Assembly: GCA_041395245.1 (NCBI GenBank)
Contig: JAWLAY010000018.1
Span: 33,324 to 97,323 of the forward strand
From: Aquimonas sp041395245
Lineage (GTDB): Bacteria; Pseudomonadota; Gammaproteobacteria; Xanthomonadales; Xanthomonadaceae
Direction of reading: 5' to 3'
DNA: 64,000 nucleotides
Notes under the pieces: model-generated
Seen by the model: only the letters and a program-made list of their open reading frames with translations
Databases searched by the model: none
Told to the model about the DNA's origin: nothing
Translations under genes and position numbers: made by a program
Shown: piece after piece, positions 33,700-45,930 of the stretch
How the letters are laid out: every line of letters starts with the position of its first letter
Numbering within the stretch: the first letter of the stretch is position 1

Positions 33700-35949
33700 A
33701 TGACCGACCAAGCACGCCCGACCTTCCACGGTTTTGAACAGATTCCCCTGCACGAGTACGCCGAGCGGGCGTATCTCGACTATTCGATGTATGTGGTGCT
33801 TGACCGCGCGCTGCCGTTTGTGGGTGATGGTCTGAAGCCGGTGCAGCGGCGGATCATCTACGCGATGAGTGAGCTCGGCCTGAGCTCAACCAACAAGCCC
33901 AAGAAATCCGCACGCACGGTCGGTGACGTGATCGGCAAGTTCCACCCGCATGGTGACTCCGCTTGCTACGAGGCATTGGTGTTGATGGCGCAGCCGTTTT
34001 CGTACCGCTATCCGCTGATCGAAGGCCAGGGCAACTTCGGTTCGCCGGATGACCCGAAGTCGTTTGCGGCGATGCGTTACACCGAGTCGAAACTGACGCC
34101 GATTGCCGAAGTGCTGCTCGGTGAACTGGGCCACGGCACGGTGGACTGGACGCCGAATTTCGACGGCACGCTGCAGGAGCCGACCTGGTTGCCCGCACGT
34201 CTGCCGCATCTTCTGCTGAATGGTACGACGGGCATTGCGGTCGGCATGGCGACTGATATTCCGCCGCACAATCTCAACGAAGTGGTCAGCGCGGCGATCC
34301 GCCTGCTGGATGATCCCGACGCGACGGTGGCCGACCTGTGCGAGCACATTCGCGGCCCGGACTTTCCCACCGCCGCTGAGATCATCACGCCCGCCAACGA
34401 ACTGCGGAAGCTCTACGAAACCGGCGGCGGCAGCGTACGGGCGCGCGCCGCGTGGGTGCGCGAGCAGCAGAATCTGGTGATCACCGCGCTGCCCTATCAG
34501 GTCAGTCCGGGCAAGATCATGGAGCAGATTGCGCAGCAGATGCGGGCCAAGAAACTGCCCTGGCTGGAAGACCTGCGCGACGAGTCCGATCATCAAAATC
34601 CGATCCGCCTCGTGCTGGTTCCGCGCAGCAACCGGGTGGACTACGAACAGTTGATGGGTCACCTGTTCGCCACCACCGATCTGGAACGCAGCTATCGGGT
34701 CAACTTCAATCTGATCGGGCTGGATGGCAAGCCACAGGTCAAGAATCTCAAAGCCTTCCTGCGCGAATGGCTGCAGTTCCGCACCGACACGGTCACCCGT
34801 CGCCTGCGGCATCGGCTGGACAAGGTCGAACGTCGCCTGCACTTGCTGGAAGGCTTGCTGGTTGCCTTCCTCAATCTCGACGAGGTGATCCGCATCATCC
34901 GCAGCGAGGACGAACCCAAGCCCGTCCTGATGGCGCGTTTCGGATTGAGCGAGGAACAGGCCGATTACATTCTCGACACCAAGCTGAAACAGTTGGCGCG
35001 TCTGGAGGAAATGAAGATCCGTGGCGAGCAGGACGAGTTGGCCAAGGAGCGCGAGAAGCTCATCGGCATCCTCGGTTCGGCGGCCAAGCTGAAGAAGCTG
35101 ATCAAGGACGAACTGCTGGCCGACGCGAAAAAATTCGGCGATGCGCGTCGCTCGCCGTTGGTGGAGCGCGGTGCCGCGCAGGCCATCGACGAGACCGAGC
35201 TGGTCGCCAACGAGCCGGTCACCGTGGTCGTTTCGGAAAAGGGCTGGGTACGTTCGGCCAAGGGACACGATATCGATCCGTCGGGCTTGTCGTATCGCGA
35301 AGGGGATCGACTGGCCTTCGCTGTGCGCGGGCGCAGCACGCAGCAGGTCGCCTTCCTCGACAGCAGCGGACGCAGCTACTCGACCGCCGCCCACACGCTG
35401 CCCTCGGCGCGTGGCAACGGCGAACCGCTCACCGGACGCTTCGCACCGCCCAACGGGCTTGGTTTCGTGGCCGCAGCAATGGCCGACAACGAACAGCGCT
35501 TCCTGCTGGCATCGAACTTCGGCTACGGCTTCATCACGCGCTTCGAGAACTTCGTCGGGCGCGCCAAGGCAGGCAAGGCCCTGCTCAATCTGGACGATCA
35601 GGCCAGCGTGATGAACCCGCTGCCGGTTGGCAATCCCGACACCGACCTGTTGGTTGCCATCACCAGCGCCGGGCAACTGCTGGCTTTCCCGGTCGCCGAG
35701 CTGCCGGAACTGGATCGCGGCAAGGGCAACAAGCTGATCCAGATCCCGCCAGCCAAACTGAAATCCGGCGAGGAACGCGTCATCCATCTCGCCATCGTGC
35801 GCCAGGGCGGCGAACTGGTCTTGAGTTGCGGGCAACGCAAACTCACCCTTGCCGGGCGCGATCTGCAGGCCTACAGCGGCCACCGCGCCGCACGAGGCAA
35901 TCCGCTGCCACGCGGCTTCCAGCGTGTGGATGGTGTGGAAACGCCGTAA
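33700..35949 (+). CDS. parC: DNA topoisomerase IV subunit A
   Basis: ParC is the DNA-cutting subunit of topoisomerase IV, which decatenates chromosomes. The 749-residue product has the catalytic Tyr 127 in AAMRYTESKL, the QRDR FHPHGDSACYEA with Ser 87 and Glu 91 (E. coli Ser 80 and Glu 84, both the drug-sensitive residues), and a short beta-pinwheel C-terminal domain without a GyrA box. This separates it from GyrA further right. The start is ATG at 33700. It is divergent from the SPFH gene. parE is not in the window. Confidence 0.95.
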   Translation: MTDQARPTFHGFEQIPLHEYAERAYLDYSMYVVLDRALPFVGDGLKPVQRRIIYAMSELGLSSTNKPKKSARTVGDVIGKFHPHGDSACYEALVLMAQPFSYRYPLIEGQGNFGSPDDPKSFAAMRYTESKLTPIAEVLLGELGHGTVDWTPNFDGTLQEPTWLPARLPHLLLNGTTGIAVGMATDIPPHNLNEVVSAAIRLLDDPDATVADLCEHIRGPDFPTAAEIITPANELRKLYETGGGSVRARAAWVREQQNLVITALPYQVSPGKIMEQIAQQMRAKKLPWLEDLRDESDHQNPIRLVLVPRSNRVDYEQLMGHLFATTDLERSYRVNFNLIGLDGKPQVKNLKAFLREWLQFRTDTVTRRLRHRLDKVERRLHLLEGLLVAFLNLDEVIRIIRSEDEPKPVLMARFGLSEEQADYILDTKLKQLARLEEMKIRGEQDELAKEREKLIGILGSAAKLKKLIKDELLADAKKFGDARRSPLVERGAAQAIDETELVANEPVTVVVSEKGWVRSAKGHDIDPSGLSYREGDRLAFAVRGRSTQQVAFLDSSGRSYSTAAHTLPSARGNGEPLTGRFAPPNGLGFVAAAMADNEQRFLLASNFGYGFITRFENFVGRAKAGKALLNLDDQASVMNPLPVGNPDTDLLVAITSAGQLLAFPVAELPELDRGKGNKLIQIPPAKLKSGEERVIHLAIVRQGGELVLSCGQRKLTLAGRDLQAYSGHRAARGNPLPRGFQRVDGVETP

Positions 35950-35960
35950 CGGAGTGGTCA

Positions 35961-35992
35961 GTGCAGCGGCCTGCTCAGGCAGGCCGCTGCAC
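35961..35992. terminator. Hairpin between parC and the FAD oxidoreductase gene
   Basis: A 13-bp perfect stem (GTGCAGCGGCCTG with its complement, 6-nt loop) fills the 51-nt gap between two convergent genes. It has no T run on either side but is strong enough to act as a bidirectional transcription barrier. Confidence 0.6.
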
Positions 35993-36000
35993 GACGCGAA

Positions 36001-37695
36001 TCAATGCATGCCGTCCAGCATCACCAAGCCCAGCGCCTCGGCCACTTCGATGCCGTCCACGGCCGCCGACATGATGCCGCCCGCGTAGCCCGCGCCTTCG
36101 CCAGCGGGATACAGACCCCGCACATTCAGGCTTTGAAAATCCTTGCCGCGATTGATCCGCAGCGGCGACGAAGTGCGGGTTTCCACGCCGGTGAGCAGCG
36201 CATCGGGCATCGAGAATCCGGCAATCTGACGATCAAACGCGGGCAGGGCTTCGCGGATCGCCTGCAACGCGTAGTCCGGCAGACTCGGCGCATCCGCCGC
36301 ACCCAGATCGGTTGGCCGCACGCCAGGTTTGTAGGACGGTTCGACACTGCCGAAACCGCTGCTGGGACGCTGTTTGAGGAAGTCGCCGACGCGCTGACCG
36401 GGCGCCTGATAGCCGCCACCGCCAAGTTCGTAGGCGCGCGACTCCCAATAACGCTGAAAGGCGAAACCATCCAATGGACTGACCGGACCGGTCGCTTGAC
36501 CATCCTGCCGATAATCCTGCGGTGCGATGCCCACCACGATGCCTGCGTTGGCATTGCGCTCGTTGCGCGAATACTGGCTCATACCATTGGTGACCACGCG
36601 CTCTGCTTCGGAAGTGGCCGCCACCACGGTGCCACCAGGACACATGCAGAAGCTGTAGACCGAGCGACCGTTGCGGGCGTGATGCACCAGTTTGTAATCC
36701 GCCGCGCCAAGGATCGGATGCCCCGCCGCGTTGCCGAAGCGCGCTCGATCAATCAGGGTTTGCGGATGCTCGATGCGAAAACCGATCGAGAAGGGCTTGG
36801 CCTCCATCTGCACCGCGCGCTCATGCAGCATGCGGAAGGTGTCGCGCGCACTGTGCCCTACTGCCAACACGACGTGTTCGGTTGCCAGCGTTTCGCCATG
36901 AGCCAGGCGCACGCCGACGATTTGCCGCGTGCGCCCAGTCGCCGTGTCGGCGCTTGCGTCGTCGATCAGCAGGTCGACCACCTGCTGTTGGAAACGCACT
37001 TCGCCGCCCAGGGATTCGATTTCCGCGCGCATGGCTTCCACTACGCTGACCAGGCGGAAGGTGCCGATGTGAGGCTTGGCGACGTAGAGAATCTCCTCCG
37101 GCGCACCGGCCTTGACGAATTCGCTTAGCACCTTGCGGGTGAGGTGACGCGGGTCGCTGATCTGGCTCCACAACTTGCCGTCCGAGAACGTTCCTGCCCC
37201 GCCCTCGCCGAACTGCACATTGGAATCAGGATTGAGCTGACCCTGACGCCATAGTCCCCAGGTGTCTTTGGTGCGCTCACGCACCGTCTTGCCGCGCTCC
37301 AGAACGATGGGCCGCAAGCCCATCTGTGCCAGCACCAGCGCGGCGAACATGCCACAGGGCCCGAAACCGATCACCACCGGACGCAGCGGCTGCTTTGCCG
37401 CAAAATCCGGCGGCGCGCGACCGACCAGCACATAGCGCATGTCGGGTGCCGAACGGACATGCGCGTCATCGCCGAAGCGCCGCAGCACCGTCGCCTCCAG
37501 CGCGTCGTCACGCAATCGGCAGTCGACCGTGTAGATCAACAGGATCGCGGACTTGCGGCGTGCATCCCAGGCGCGCCGAACCACGCTGATATCCCGCAGC
37601 TCGTCGTCGCGCAGACCAAGACGAGCCAGCACCGCCGGACGCAATGCGTCCGGCGCGTGATCCAAAGGCAATTTGAGTTCAGTGATCCGCAGCAC
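36001..37695 (-). CDS. NAD(P)/FAD-dependent oxidoreductase (COG2509 type)
   Basis: The product of about 564 residues has a 90-residue N-terminal region, then an FAD-binding Rossmann motif VVIGFGPCGMFAALVLAQMG and the second FAD segment near the end, GLYPAGEGAGYAGGIMSAAVDG. It belongs to the 'uncharacterised FAD-dependent dehydrogenase' group, with no known substrate. The GTG at 37695 (SD GAGG) is chosen over a TTG at 37725 because it gives the compact start VLRITELKLPLD usual in the family. It is downstream of gyrA on the same strand, 130 nt away. Confidence 0.85.
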   Translation of the reverse strand: MLRITELKLPLDHAPDALRPAVLARLGLRDDELRDISVVRRAWDARRKSAILLIYTVDCRLRDDALEATVLRRFGDDAHVRSAPDMRYVLVGRAPPDFAAKQPLRPVVIGFGPCGMFAALVLAQMGLRPIVLERGKTVRERTKDTWGLWRQGQLNPDSNVQFGEGGAGTFSDGKLWSQISDPRHLTRKVLSEFVKAGAPEEILYVAKPHIGTFRLVSVVEAMRAEIESLGGEVRFQQQVVDLLIDDASADTATGRTRQIVGVRLAHGETLATEHVVLAVGHSARDTFRMLHERAVQMEAKPFSIGFRIEHPQTLIDRARFGNAAGHPILGAADYKLVHHARNGRSVYSFCMCPGGTVVAATSEAERVVTNGMSQYSRNERNANAGIVVGIAPQDYRQDGQATGPVSPLDGFAFQRYWESRAYELGGGGYQAPGQRVGDFLKQRPSSGFGSVEPSYKPGVRPTDLGAADAPSLPDYALQAIREALPAFDRQIAGFSMPDALLTGVETRTSSPLRINRGKDFQSLNVRGLYPAGEGAGYAGGIMSAAVDGIEVAEALGLVMLDGMH

Positions 37696-37787
37696 GGACG
37701 ACCTCGACAAGAAAATACCCGGCAATTAACCCATCACGACGCGGGCATGGAAGCGCGGCACGCGCCAGCCACCCACCACATCGCCGC

Positions 37788-37818
37788 GTCATGGGCTCGG
37801 CGGCGACGAGCCCATGAC
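37788..37818 (-). terminator. Hairpin after gyrA
   Basis: A 12-bp perfect stem (GTCATGGGCTCG/CGAGCCCATGAC, 7-nt loop) starts 8 nt past the gyrA stop. It lacks a T run. It is a probable terminator or 3'-end stabiliser of the gyrA mRNA. Confidence 0.55.
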
Positions 37819-37825
37819 CGAGGAA

Positions 37826-40438
<2,613 letters not shown>

Positions 40439-40545
40439 GCGGTGTCTGCCTTGTCTGAACTGCCCAGCAAGCCCGGAGCGGGCCCGAAAACCCCACGGCT
40501 GCGCGATCCAGACCGGACCGACTCAGGCGACGCGGGAAAGTCGCG

Positions 40546-40554
40546 ATTCTAACA
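40546..40554 (-). promoter_or_regulatory. Candidate extended -10 promoter of gyrA
   Basis: On the minus strand TGTTAGAAT is an extended -10 (TG-N-TAGAAT) about 108 nt before the gyrA ATG. No good -35 lies at 16-18 nt, which fits the extended -10 type. The leader downstream is GC-rich with a small GCCCG hairpin. Confidence 0.45.
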
Positions 40555-40585
40555 CGCGAGGTGCCAATGACCTGATTTCCGCACC

Positions 40586-41536
40586 TCAGCGCGCCTCACC
40601 TTGCGGCGGAAAAATCTGCACTTCGCGCACCATCCAGAATGTATCGGCAGACGCATCCGCATTCGCCGAGGGATCGACCAGTCGAAGTTGAATCCGATCG
40701 ACCGGGGACGCACAGTTCAGTTCAATATGCGCACTCGCGTTACCGGCGGAAAGCGGGACCGGCTGGGACTCGCACGAGGTCGCGCTGACGCGCAGCGCAA
40801 GCGACGGCACGGAATCGCCCACCGACACGGGTGGCGCTGGCAAGCGATAGTTGATCAGTAGTTGAGCGACGGGCATCGCGGCATCCAGCTTCACGAACGA
40901 CTCCGCAGCCGACCATCGCAGTCCGCCTTGCGGCTCCGGCGCAAACCCCTCCGCAAGTCCCGGTGAGCTTGCATCGATTCGCTGCATCTCGGTCAGGGAA
41001 TCCTCTGGCGAATCGAAAAACCGGTGAATCCGGAATATCTCCCCGCCCCGTCCCGCATAGATGGGCTCGCAATCGCATCGCCACGCAAATCGATTTCGGA
41101 CATGCTCATCGAGTGCCATGGCGTAACGGTCGAATACCCAATAGCCGGGCTCCGCCTGCTGTTCAAAGCCGTGTGCGGTCCATGCTTCCTCATTCCGCAT
41201 TCGGCGTCCACTCACCAATGCCACAACGGGGTTCTGCCACCAACCCGAGCCGAACAGCAATGCATCAGCGGGAAGATCAGACACGGCCTGGAAGAACGCC
41301 TGGTCACCCGCCAGTTCTATCGAGCGATCAGGTCGCTGCCAAAGCAATTGACCCGATGCACTGATACCCGCTGAAACCAACAACAAGCACCCGCCCGCCC
41401 ATCTCACGCTGATTCGGCGCTGCATCAATCCAAGCACCGCCAGGAAAGCCAGCCCCAGTTGCGCAAACAGCAGCCCGAGCATGATTCGCCGCAGCCACAT
41501 CATGATCGTCGGGGTGATCGCGATCCACCACAGCAA
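40586..41536 (-). CDS. Membrane-anchored protein, possible C-terminal remnant of a glycosyltransferase
   Basis: This 316-codon frame begins with two or three hydrophobic helices (to about residue 62) and continues as a soluble, presumably periplasmic domain with no motif I recognise. Its only early start is TTG at 41536, with no Shine-Dalgarno; the first ATGs come inside the first helix. It lies in the same frame as the large glycosyltransferase upstream, separated by a single TAA (41555-41557) and six sense codons. It could be a translationally coupled gene, the detached tail of a longer protein, or the decayed end of a second GT-C enzyme, whose C-terminal layout (last helices plus periplasmic domain) it resembles. 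Confidence 0.5.
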   Translation of the reverse strand: MLWWIAITPTIMMWLRRIMLGLLFAQLGLAFLAVLGLMQRRISVRWAGGCLLLVSAGISASGQLLWQRPDRSIELAGDQAFFQAVSDLPADALLFGSGWWQNPVVALVSGRRMRNEEAWTAHGFEQQAEPGYWVFDRYAMALDEHVRNRFAWRCDCEPIYAGRGGEIFRIHRFFDSPEDSLTEMQRIDASSPGLAEGFAPEPQGGLRWSAAESFVKLDAAMPVAQLLINYRLPAPPVSVGDSVPSLALRVSATSCESQPVPLSAGNASAHIELNCASPVDRIQLRLVDPSANADASADTFWMVREVQIFPPQGEAR

Positions 41537-41554
41537 ATACAGGTAGAGATCGCT

Positions 41555-44500
41555 TTAATGACTCGGAGCACCGTCCACAGCGCCAACACAGATCACTGCA
41601 TCGTGCGGATTGAACTCGACTGGACAAAGCCAGAACGGCCGCAAACTGCTCGCCGTCTCGCGACAAACCCCTTCGGCACGAAGCCCATAGCGCGGCATGG
41701 CTTGCCGCTCCACTTCCATCGTTTCGGCCTGAGACTGCACCAACCAGACATGCTTGGCCGCTTCCAGTCGCGCCAGACCGTTACGTTGCCAGCGTCGACA
41801 CTCATCAACGCGCACCAGATTGTTGTTGAGATAGAGCAAGGGCACCTCGGCGGGCAGATCGACCGCGACATAGCCCAGCGGTGAGCCACTCAACATGACC
41901 AAGGCGCTGTGTTCCGGGTAGGCCGGATGCAGATTCCTTGCAAACGGCGTCGTGAACGCGGTTCGACCCCAGTCCGGCACCACCGTGAACACCTGCAGGA
42001 CCGCCATCACGACGATCAGCATCGCCATACCGGTGGCGCGCCATTGACCAAGCCAGATCAACAGAAGCAGCCCCGTCGTCATCTCCAGCGGAATCGTGTA
42101 CCGATGAATGGCATGCATCTGCAGCCAGGCCACGTAGCCGACCACAAAAAACGCGCCGACCGTGCCCATCGCCCGCCGCGCTTCTCCCGGCGCAACGCGA
42201 AGCGGAGCGAACAGGCCGCCAATGACCACCAGCCATCCGAGCAGAAGTCGGCCATCGGCGGTCGCCACCTCACTGAACCAGCGACTACCGGATGCCAGAT
42301 CCCAGGGACTGCGCAATGCCGACCAAAGCGACTCGGGTCGATACGCCGAAAACACATAGGGAAAAGGCAACGCATCGGGCGATTGGAACCACTGGTTGTA
42401 GTACGGGAACAACGGATTTCCGGTTTCTCGCCAGACATGGATCGCCCACGGCGCGATGGTCAAAACACCACCCGTCACACCAGCCAGCATGAACAAACCC
42501 ATGCCGCGCCAGCGCCAATCTGGCGGCATTGCGATCCACGCCGCCGCGCCCAATGCGAGGCAGTAGGGAGCGCCGGTCAACTTCAAGCCGGTGATCGCAC
42601 CGGGAACGAACGCAGCCATGAACAAGGCCCAAGGTTTTACCTCGCCGGTGCGCGCCATGCGAAGCAGCACCCAAAGCGAAAACATCACCGCTGCGGCCAT
42701 CGGCCACTCATTGAAGGTCGTGCCCAGACTGGCACTGCCCGCGGAGGCAGAGGCCGCCATCGCGACCACAATGACGACACTCATCCAGCGCTGTGCGAGC
42801 GGCCATCCGGCGGTCGCTTCCACCACGATCCGCCACAACAGTCCCAGGGCAAGCATCGCCGGCAACGACAACCACAAGGCCACCCAGTAGCCAGACACCG
42901 GCGACGTTGCCAACCAATAGGCAGGCAGGTCCAGAAACGGGCTGTACCAGCTCTGCAACTGAGCCGGCACCACATCCAGCGGGCGTCCCTCCCAGAGGGC
43001 AAGAGGATTGTAGAGGTGATAGTTCAGCAGGTCCCAGTTACGGTCCTGACCCTTCAACCAGACCGCCGCACTGACGGCGATGATGGCCACCGGCCATTGC
43101 AGGACCTGTAGGGCGCTGTCGGACGCCATCCATTGCCTGGCATCACGAGCCCGTCGCGCCGTGACAAGCATTGGTTCACGCAGAACCTTCCGCCACCAGC
43201 GCTCAAAACCCTGCACAGAACGCGGCAAGGCCAACGCCATCAGCGGCAGTCCCAAAAAGGAATACCAGGCACTTTTGGCCAAGGAGATGTCGGGATTCAA
43301 TAATGCCAACTGCACCACCAGACCGAACTGGATGGTTGTCAGCGCCACAATAGTGAAAGCAATGCGTTTTGCACGTCTCCGGCGCCACGCCATGGCAATC
43401 CCTGCAAGCACAGCGAGGACGGCGAGCAAGCCATACAGCCGACGTCCGGCTGGCCACGCAAACGTCCATCCACCCGTTGACTCATCCAAGGCTGGCCATA
43501 GCGATTCGCGCAAAACGCTGCCCAAGGCGGACGGATCATTCTGCAGACTGCGCGCGGCGAGCTTGCGCGCCAGCAATTGCGGATCCATGCCGGTCCTCAC
43601 CGCCTCTTGGCGAATCGCCGCCCATAGGCCGCTCGCACCGTAAAGCGATTGCGCACGGTCTGACCAATGCTCGAGACCTTGCCCTGCTCCGGGCGATTGG
43701 CCCTCAAGATCAATCCCGTAACGCGAAGCGGTTTCTGGTGTGACCATCGATGCCCATGCCGTCACCCGCTGCGCGCCCGCGATCTCCACAGCGCTGCGCT
43801 CAAATCCGAAGACCCCATGCAGCGCATGCACGGCGTTCTGACTAAGCAGTGTCACGGCAAGCAAACCGGCCAACCAAACCGCCCGCGATGACCATCGATT
43901 CGACGCCACCGACACACGACCCGACACGTGGTGAAAACGGCGCGACATCGGTATCGACAACAACAACCCCAGCACCACGACGAGCCAATCCAGCGCGGGA
44001 TCAAGCAGCGCGGCCAACCCGCTTGCAGGTATCCAAAGCAAGGCCCATTGCCACTTCGCATCGCGCGATTGCTGCAGCCCACCGAAGGTTGCCAGCACCA
44101 CCATCAAGCGCGCCAGGGCGTCGGGAAGCGCAGTTCGCTCCGAAGCCCACTGGGCAGGATCGAGGACGACACAGGCGATCAACACCACACAAACCGGCGC
44201 AGTGCAACGCAGGTGACGACGCAGCAACCAATACAGCAATCCCGCCGACGTGGCCGATGAAAGCACCTGGGCCAGCAGAAGGCCTGTGACTCGTTCCCCG
44301 GCATCCGGCCAGAGCGTGGCGGTAAGCCAGGCATAGGCGGGATAGATCGACGACAACACGTCCGGCAACCATTGCGCAGCAACCACTGCCTGCCCCGTCC
44401 CCGCCGTCAGGCTCGTTGGTGACGCCACAAGAAGGATCAGCTTCGCGAGCAGAATGAAAATGGCGACCAGCAGGAACTCGACTTTACGACGTGAGTCCAT
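41555..44500 (-). CDS. Large GT-C fold membrane glycosyltransferase, apparently double
   Basis: This is a 981-residue polytopic membrane protein. Residues 1 to about 440 look like one GT39/ArnT-like unit: several helices, a motif of the PDALARLMVVLATF type, a periplasmic domain, more helices. A second GT-C unit follows; its first periplasmic loop near residue 490 carries NWDLLNYHLYNPLALWEGR with the acidic residue expected for such enzymes, then about ten helices and a C-terminal periplasmic domain. The ATG at 44500 has GAGGATTGAA before it and lies one base past the gtrA stop. With GtrA- and GtrB-like partners upstream, a role in adding sugars from a polyprenyl-phosphate donor to surface polysaccharide is likely. 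Acceptor and sugar are unknown. Confidence 0.75.
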   Translation of the reverse strand: MDSRRKVEFLLVAIFILLAKLILLVASPTSLTAGTGQAVVAAQWLPDVLSSIYPAYAWLTATLWPDAGERVTGLLLAQVLSSATSAGLLYWLLRRHLRCTAPVCVVLIACVVLDPAQWASERTALPDALARLMVVLATFGGLQQSRDAKWQWALLWIPASGLAALLDPALDWLVVVLGLLLSIPMSRRFHHVSGRVSVASNRWSSRAVWLAGLLAVTLLSQNAVHALHGVFGFERSAVEIAGAQRVTAWASMVTPETASRYGIDLEGQSPGAGQGLEHWSDRAQSLYGASGLWAAIRQEAVRTGMDPQLLARKLAARSLQNDPSALGSVLRESLWPALDESTGGWTFAWPAGRRLYGLLAVLAVLAGIAMAWRRRRAKRIAFTIVALTTIQFGLVVQLALLNPDISLAKSAWYSFLGLPLMALALPRSVQGFERWWRKVLREPMLVTARRARDARQWMASDSALQVLQWPVAIIAVSAAVWLKGQDRNWDLLNYHLYNPLALWEGRPLDVVPAQLQSWYSPFLDLPAYWLATSPVSGYWVALWLSLPAMLALGLLWRIVVEATAGWPLAQRWMSVVIVVAMAASASAGSASLGTTFNEWPMAAAVMFSLWVLLRMARTGEVKPWALFMAAFVPGAITGLKLTGAPYCLALGAAAWIAMPPDWRWRGMGLFMLAGVTGGVLTIAPWAIHVWRETGNPLFPYYNQWFQSPDALPFPYVFSAYRPESLWSALRSPWDLASGSRWFSEVATADGRLLLGWLVVIGGLFAPLRVAPGEARRAMGTVGAFFVVGYVAWLQMHAIHRYTIPLEMTTGLLLLIWLGQWRATGMAMLIVVMAVLQVFTVVPDWGRTAFTTPFARNLHPAYPEHSALVMLSGSPLGYVAVDLPAEVPLLYLNNNLVRVDECRRWQRNGLARLEAAKHVWLVQSQAETMEVERQAMPRYGLRAEGVCRETASSLRPFWLCPVEFNPHDAVICVGAVDGAPSH

Positions 44501-44501
44501 T

Positions 44502-44900
44502 TCAATCCTCACGCCGAAACGCCACATGCCGCGCGCCCAGAAAATTGACCAGCAATCCGGCGATGGAACCCACAGCGACGCCGATCACCGGCCAGGCGTG
44601 CACTGTGGCGGACAGCCAAACGAGCAGTGCGTAGCTGCCCAGGTTGACGCTCAGGCCCAGTAGTTGGGTGCCGACGTAGGTCAGGTATTCACGCCCCAAC
44701 CCGACAGACTTGGCGTTGGCCTTGAAGGTAAAGCGACGATTGAACCACCAGGTAAACGTCACCGCGACGGGAAAGGCCAAGCCGCGCGCGGTCCAGGGGT
44801 CAAGCCCAATCCGCACCCAAAACTGGGTGAATCCGGCATCGATGAGGAAGGCCAGCCCACCCGAAATACAAAACCAGAGGAACTGCTGCAGCGTCTTCAT
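44502..44900 (-). CDS. GtrA family protein (polyprenyl-phosphate-sugar flippase)
   Basis: The 132-residue protein has four transmembrane helices in the GtrA layout, with the conserved FTWWFNRRFTFKA and a final NFLGARHVAFRRE. GtrA proteins are thought to flip undecaprenyl-phosphate-linked sugars across the inner membrane. It overlaps the upstream glycosyltransferase gene by four bases (ATGA) and is followed at once by the large GT-C gene, which is the gtrA-gtrB-gtr(type) arrangement of serotype-conversion operons. Confidence 0.9.
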   Translation of the reverse strand: MKTLQQFLWFCISGGLAFLIDAGFTQFWVRIGLDPWTARGLAFPVAVTFTWWFNRRFTFKANAKSVGLGREYLTYVGTQLLGLSVNLGSYALLVWLSATVHAWPVIGVAVGSIAGLLVNFLGARHVAFRRED

Positions 44901-45823
44901 TCCGCCGCGCGGTGCTGCAAATACGCGAGCATTTTCAGTTCGCGCCGCCCACGCGTGACGGTGTCCAGAATCAGCCCGGCAAATCCCGACAGTGCGGAGA
45001 GAATCATCAAACCGGTGGCCAGAATCGCGGTGGGGAATCGCGGCACCAGGCCGCTGCGCAGATACTCCAGAATGACCGGGATGCCGAGAATGACACCCGC
45101 CAAGGCCATCACGAGGGCGATACCGCCAAAGAAGGCCAACGGCCTTTCCGCACTGAACAGGCGCAGCATGGTCTTCAGAATGCGCAGGCCGTCCTTGTAG
45201 GTGCTGAGCTTGCTGAAGCTGCCTTCGGGGCGCTCCTTGTAGGGCGTATCTACTTCACCCACCGACATCTTCAGTTCCAGCGCATGCACGGTGAGTTCGG
45301 TTTCGATTTCGAAACCGGCGGTCAGCACCGGAAACGACTTGGCGAAACGCCGAGAAAAGGCGCGATAACCCGACAAAATGTCCTTGCAGGGGCGACCAAA
45401 CAACCAGCTCAGAAAGCCCGTCAACATGCGGTTACCCCACACATGACCCGCGCGATAGGCCTCGGCGGCTTCGTGGTGACGCACCGCCACCACCATATCG
45501 TGGTGGCCTTCGCGCAGACACCGCACCAAGGCGGGCGCGCTGGCGGCATCGTAGGTGTCATCGCCATCCACCATCACGTAGATATCCGCCTCGACATCGG
45601 CAAACAGGCGGCGTACCACGTGCCCCTTGCCCTGCAACGCCACATGCTGCACCCGCGCGCCGGATGCGCGGGCAATGGCGGCGGTGTCGTCGCGCGAATT
45701 GTTGTCGAACACGCAGATGTCGGCGTCAGGCAGCGCGGCACGGAAATCCGCGACGACTTTTGCCACGGTAATCGCCTCGTTGTAGCAAGGCACCAGGACA
45801 GCGATACGGGGCGAATGGCCCAT
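44897..45823 (-). CDS. GT2 family glycosyltransferase (GtrB-like)
   Basis: The 308-residue product has an N-terminal GT-A domain of dolichyl-phosphate-glucose/mannose synthase type: IAVLVPCYNEAITVAKV, VFDNNSRDDT, the DxD-like VMVDGDDTYDA, and DILSGYRAFSRRF. Two C-terminal helices follow (about 225-285), as in GtrB, which loads a sugar onto undecaprenyl phosphate on the cytoplasmic side. The ATG at 45823 gives the family N-terminus although no clear Shine-Dalgarno precedes it; a GTG at 45883 would add 20 residues. It is the first gene of the gtr-like cluster. Confidence 0.88.
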   Translation of the reverse strand: MGHSPRIAVLVPCYNEAITVAKVVADFRAALPDADICVFDNNSRDDTAAIARASGARVQHVALQGKGHVVRRLFADVEADIYVMVDGDDTYDAASAPALVRCLREGHHDMVVAVRHHEAAEAYRAGHVWGNRMLTGFLSWLFGRPCKDILSGYRAFSRRFAKSFPVLTAGFEIETELTVHALELKMSVGEVDTPYKERPEGSFSKLSTYKDGLRILKTMLRLFSAERPLAFFGGIALVMALAGVILGIPVILEYLRSGLVPRFPTAILATGLMILSALSGFAGLILDTVTRGRRELKMLAYLQHRAAE

Positions 45824-45930
45824 GGAAGGCTCGCAAAAAGGAATGAATGAGGGACAGTTTACTGGAGCGCCGATGTCATTCACTTTTCACAAAATCAACC
45901 CAGTGGTGAAGGCGGCAATGGATTCGGCAC

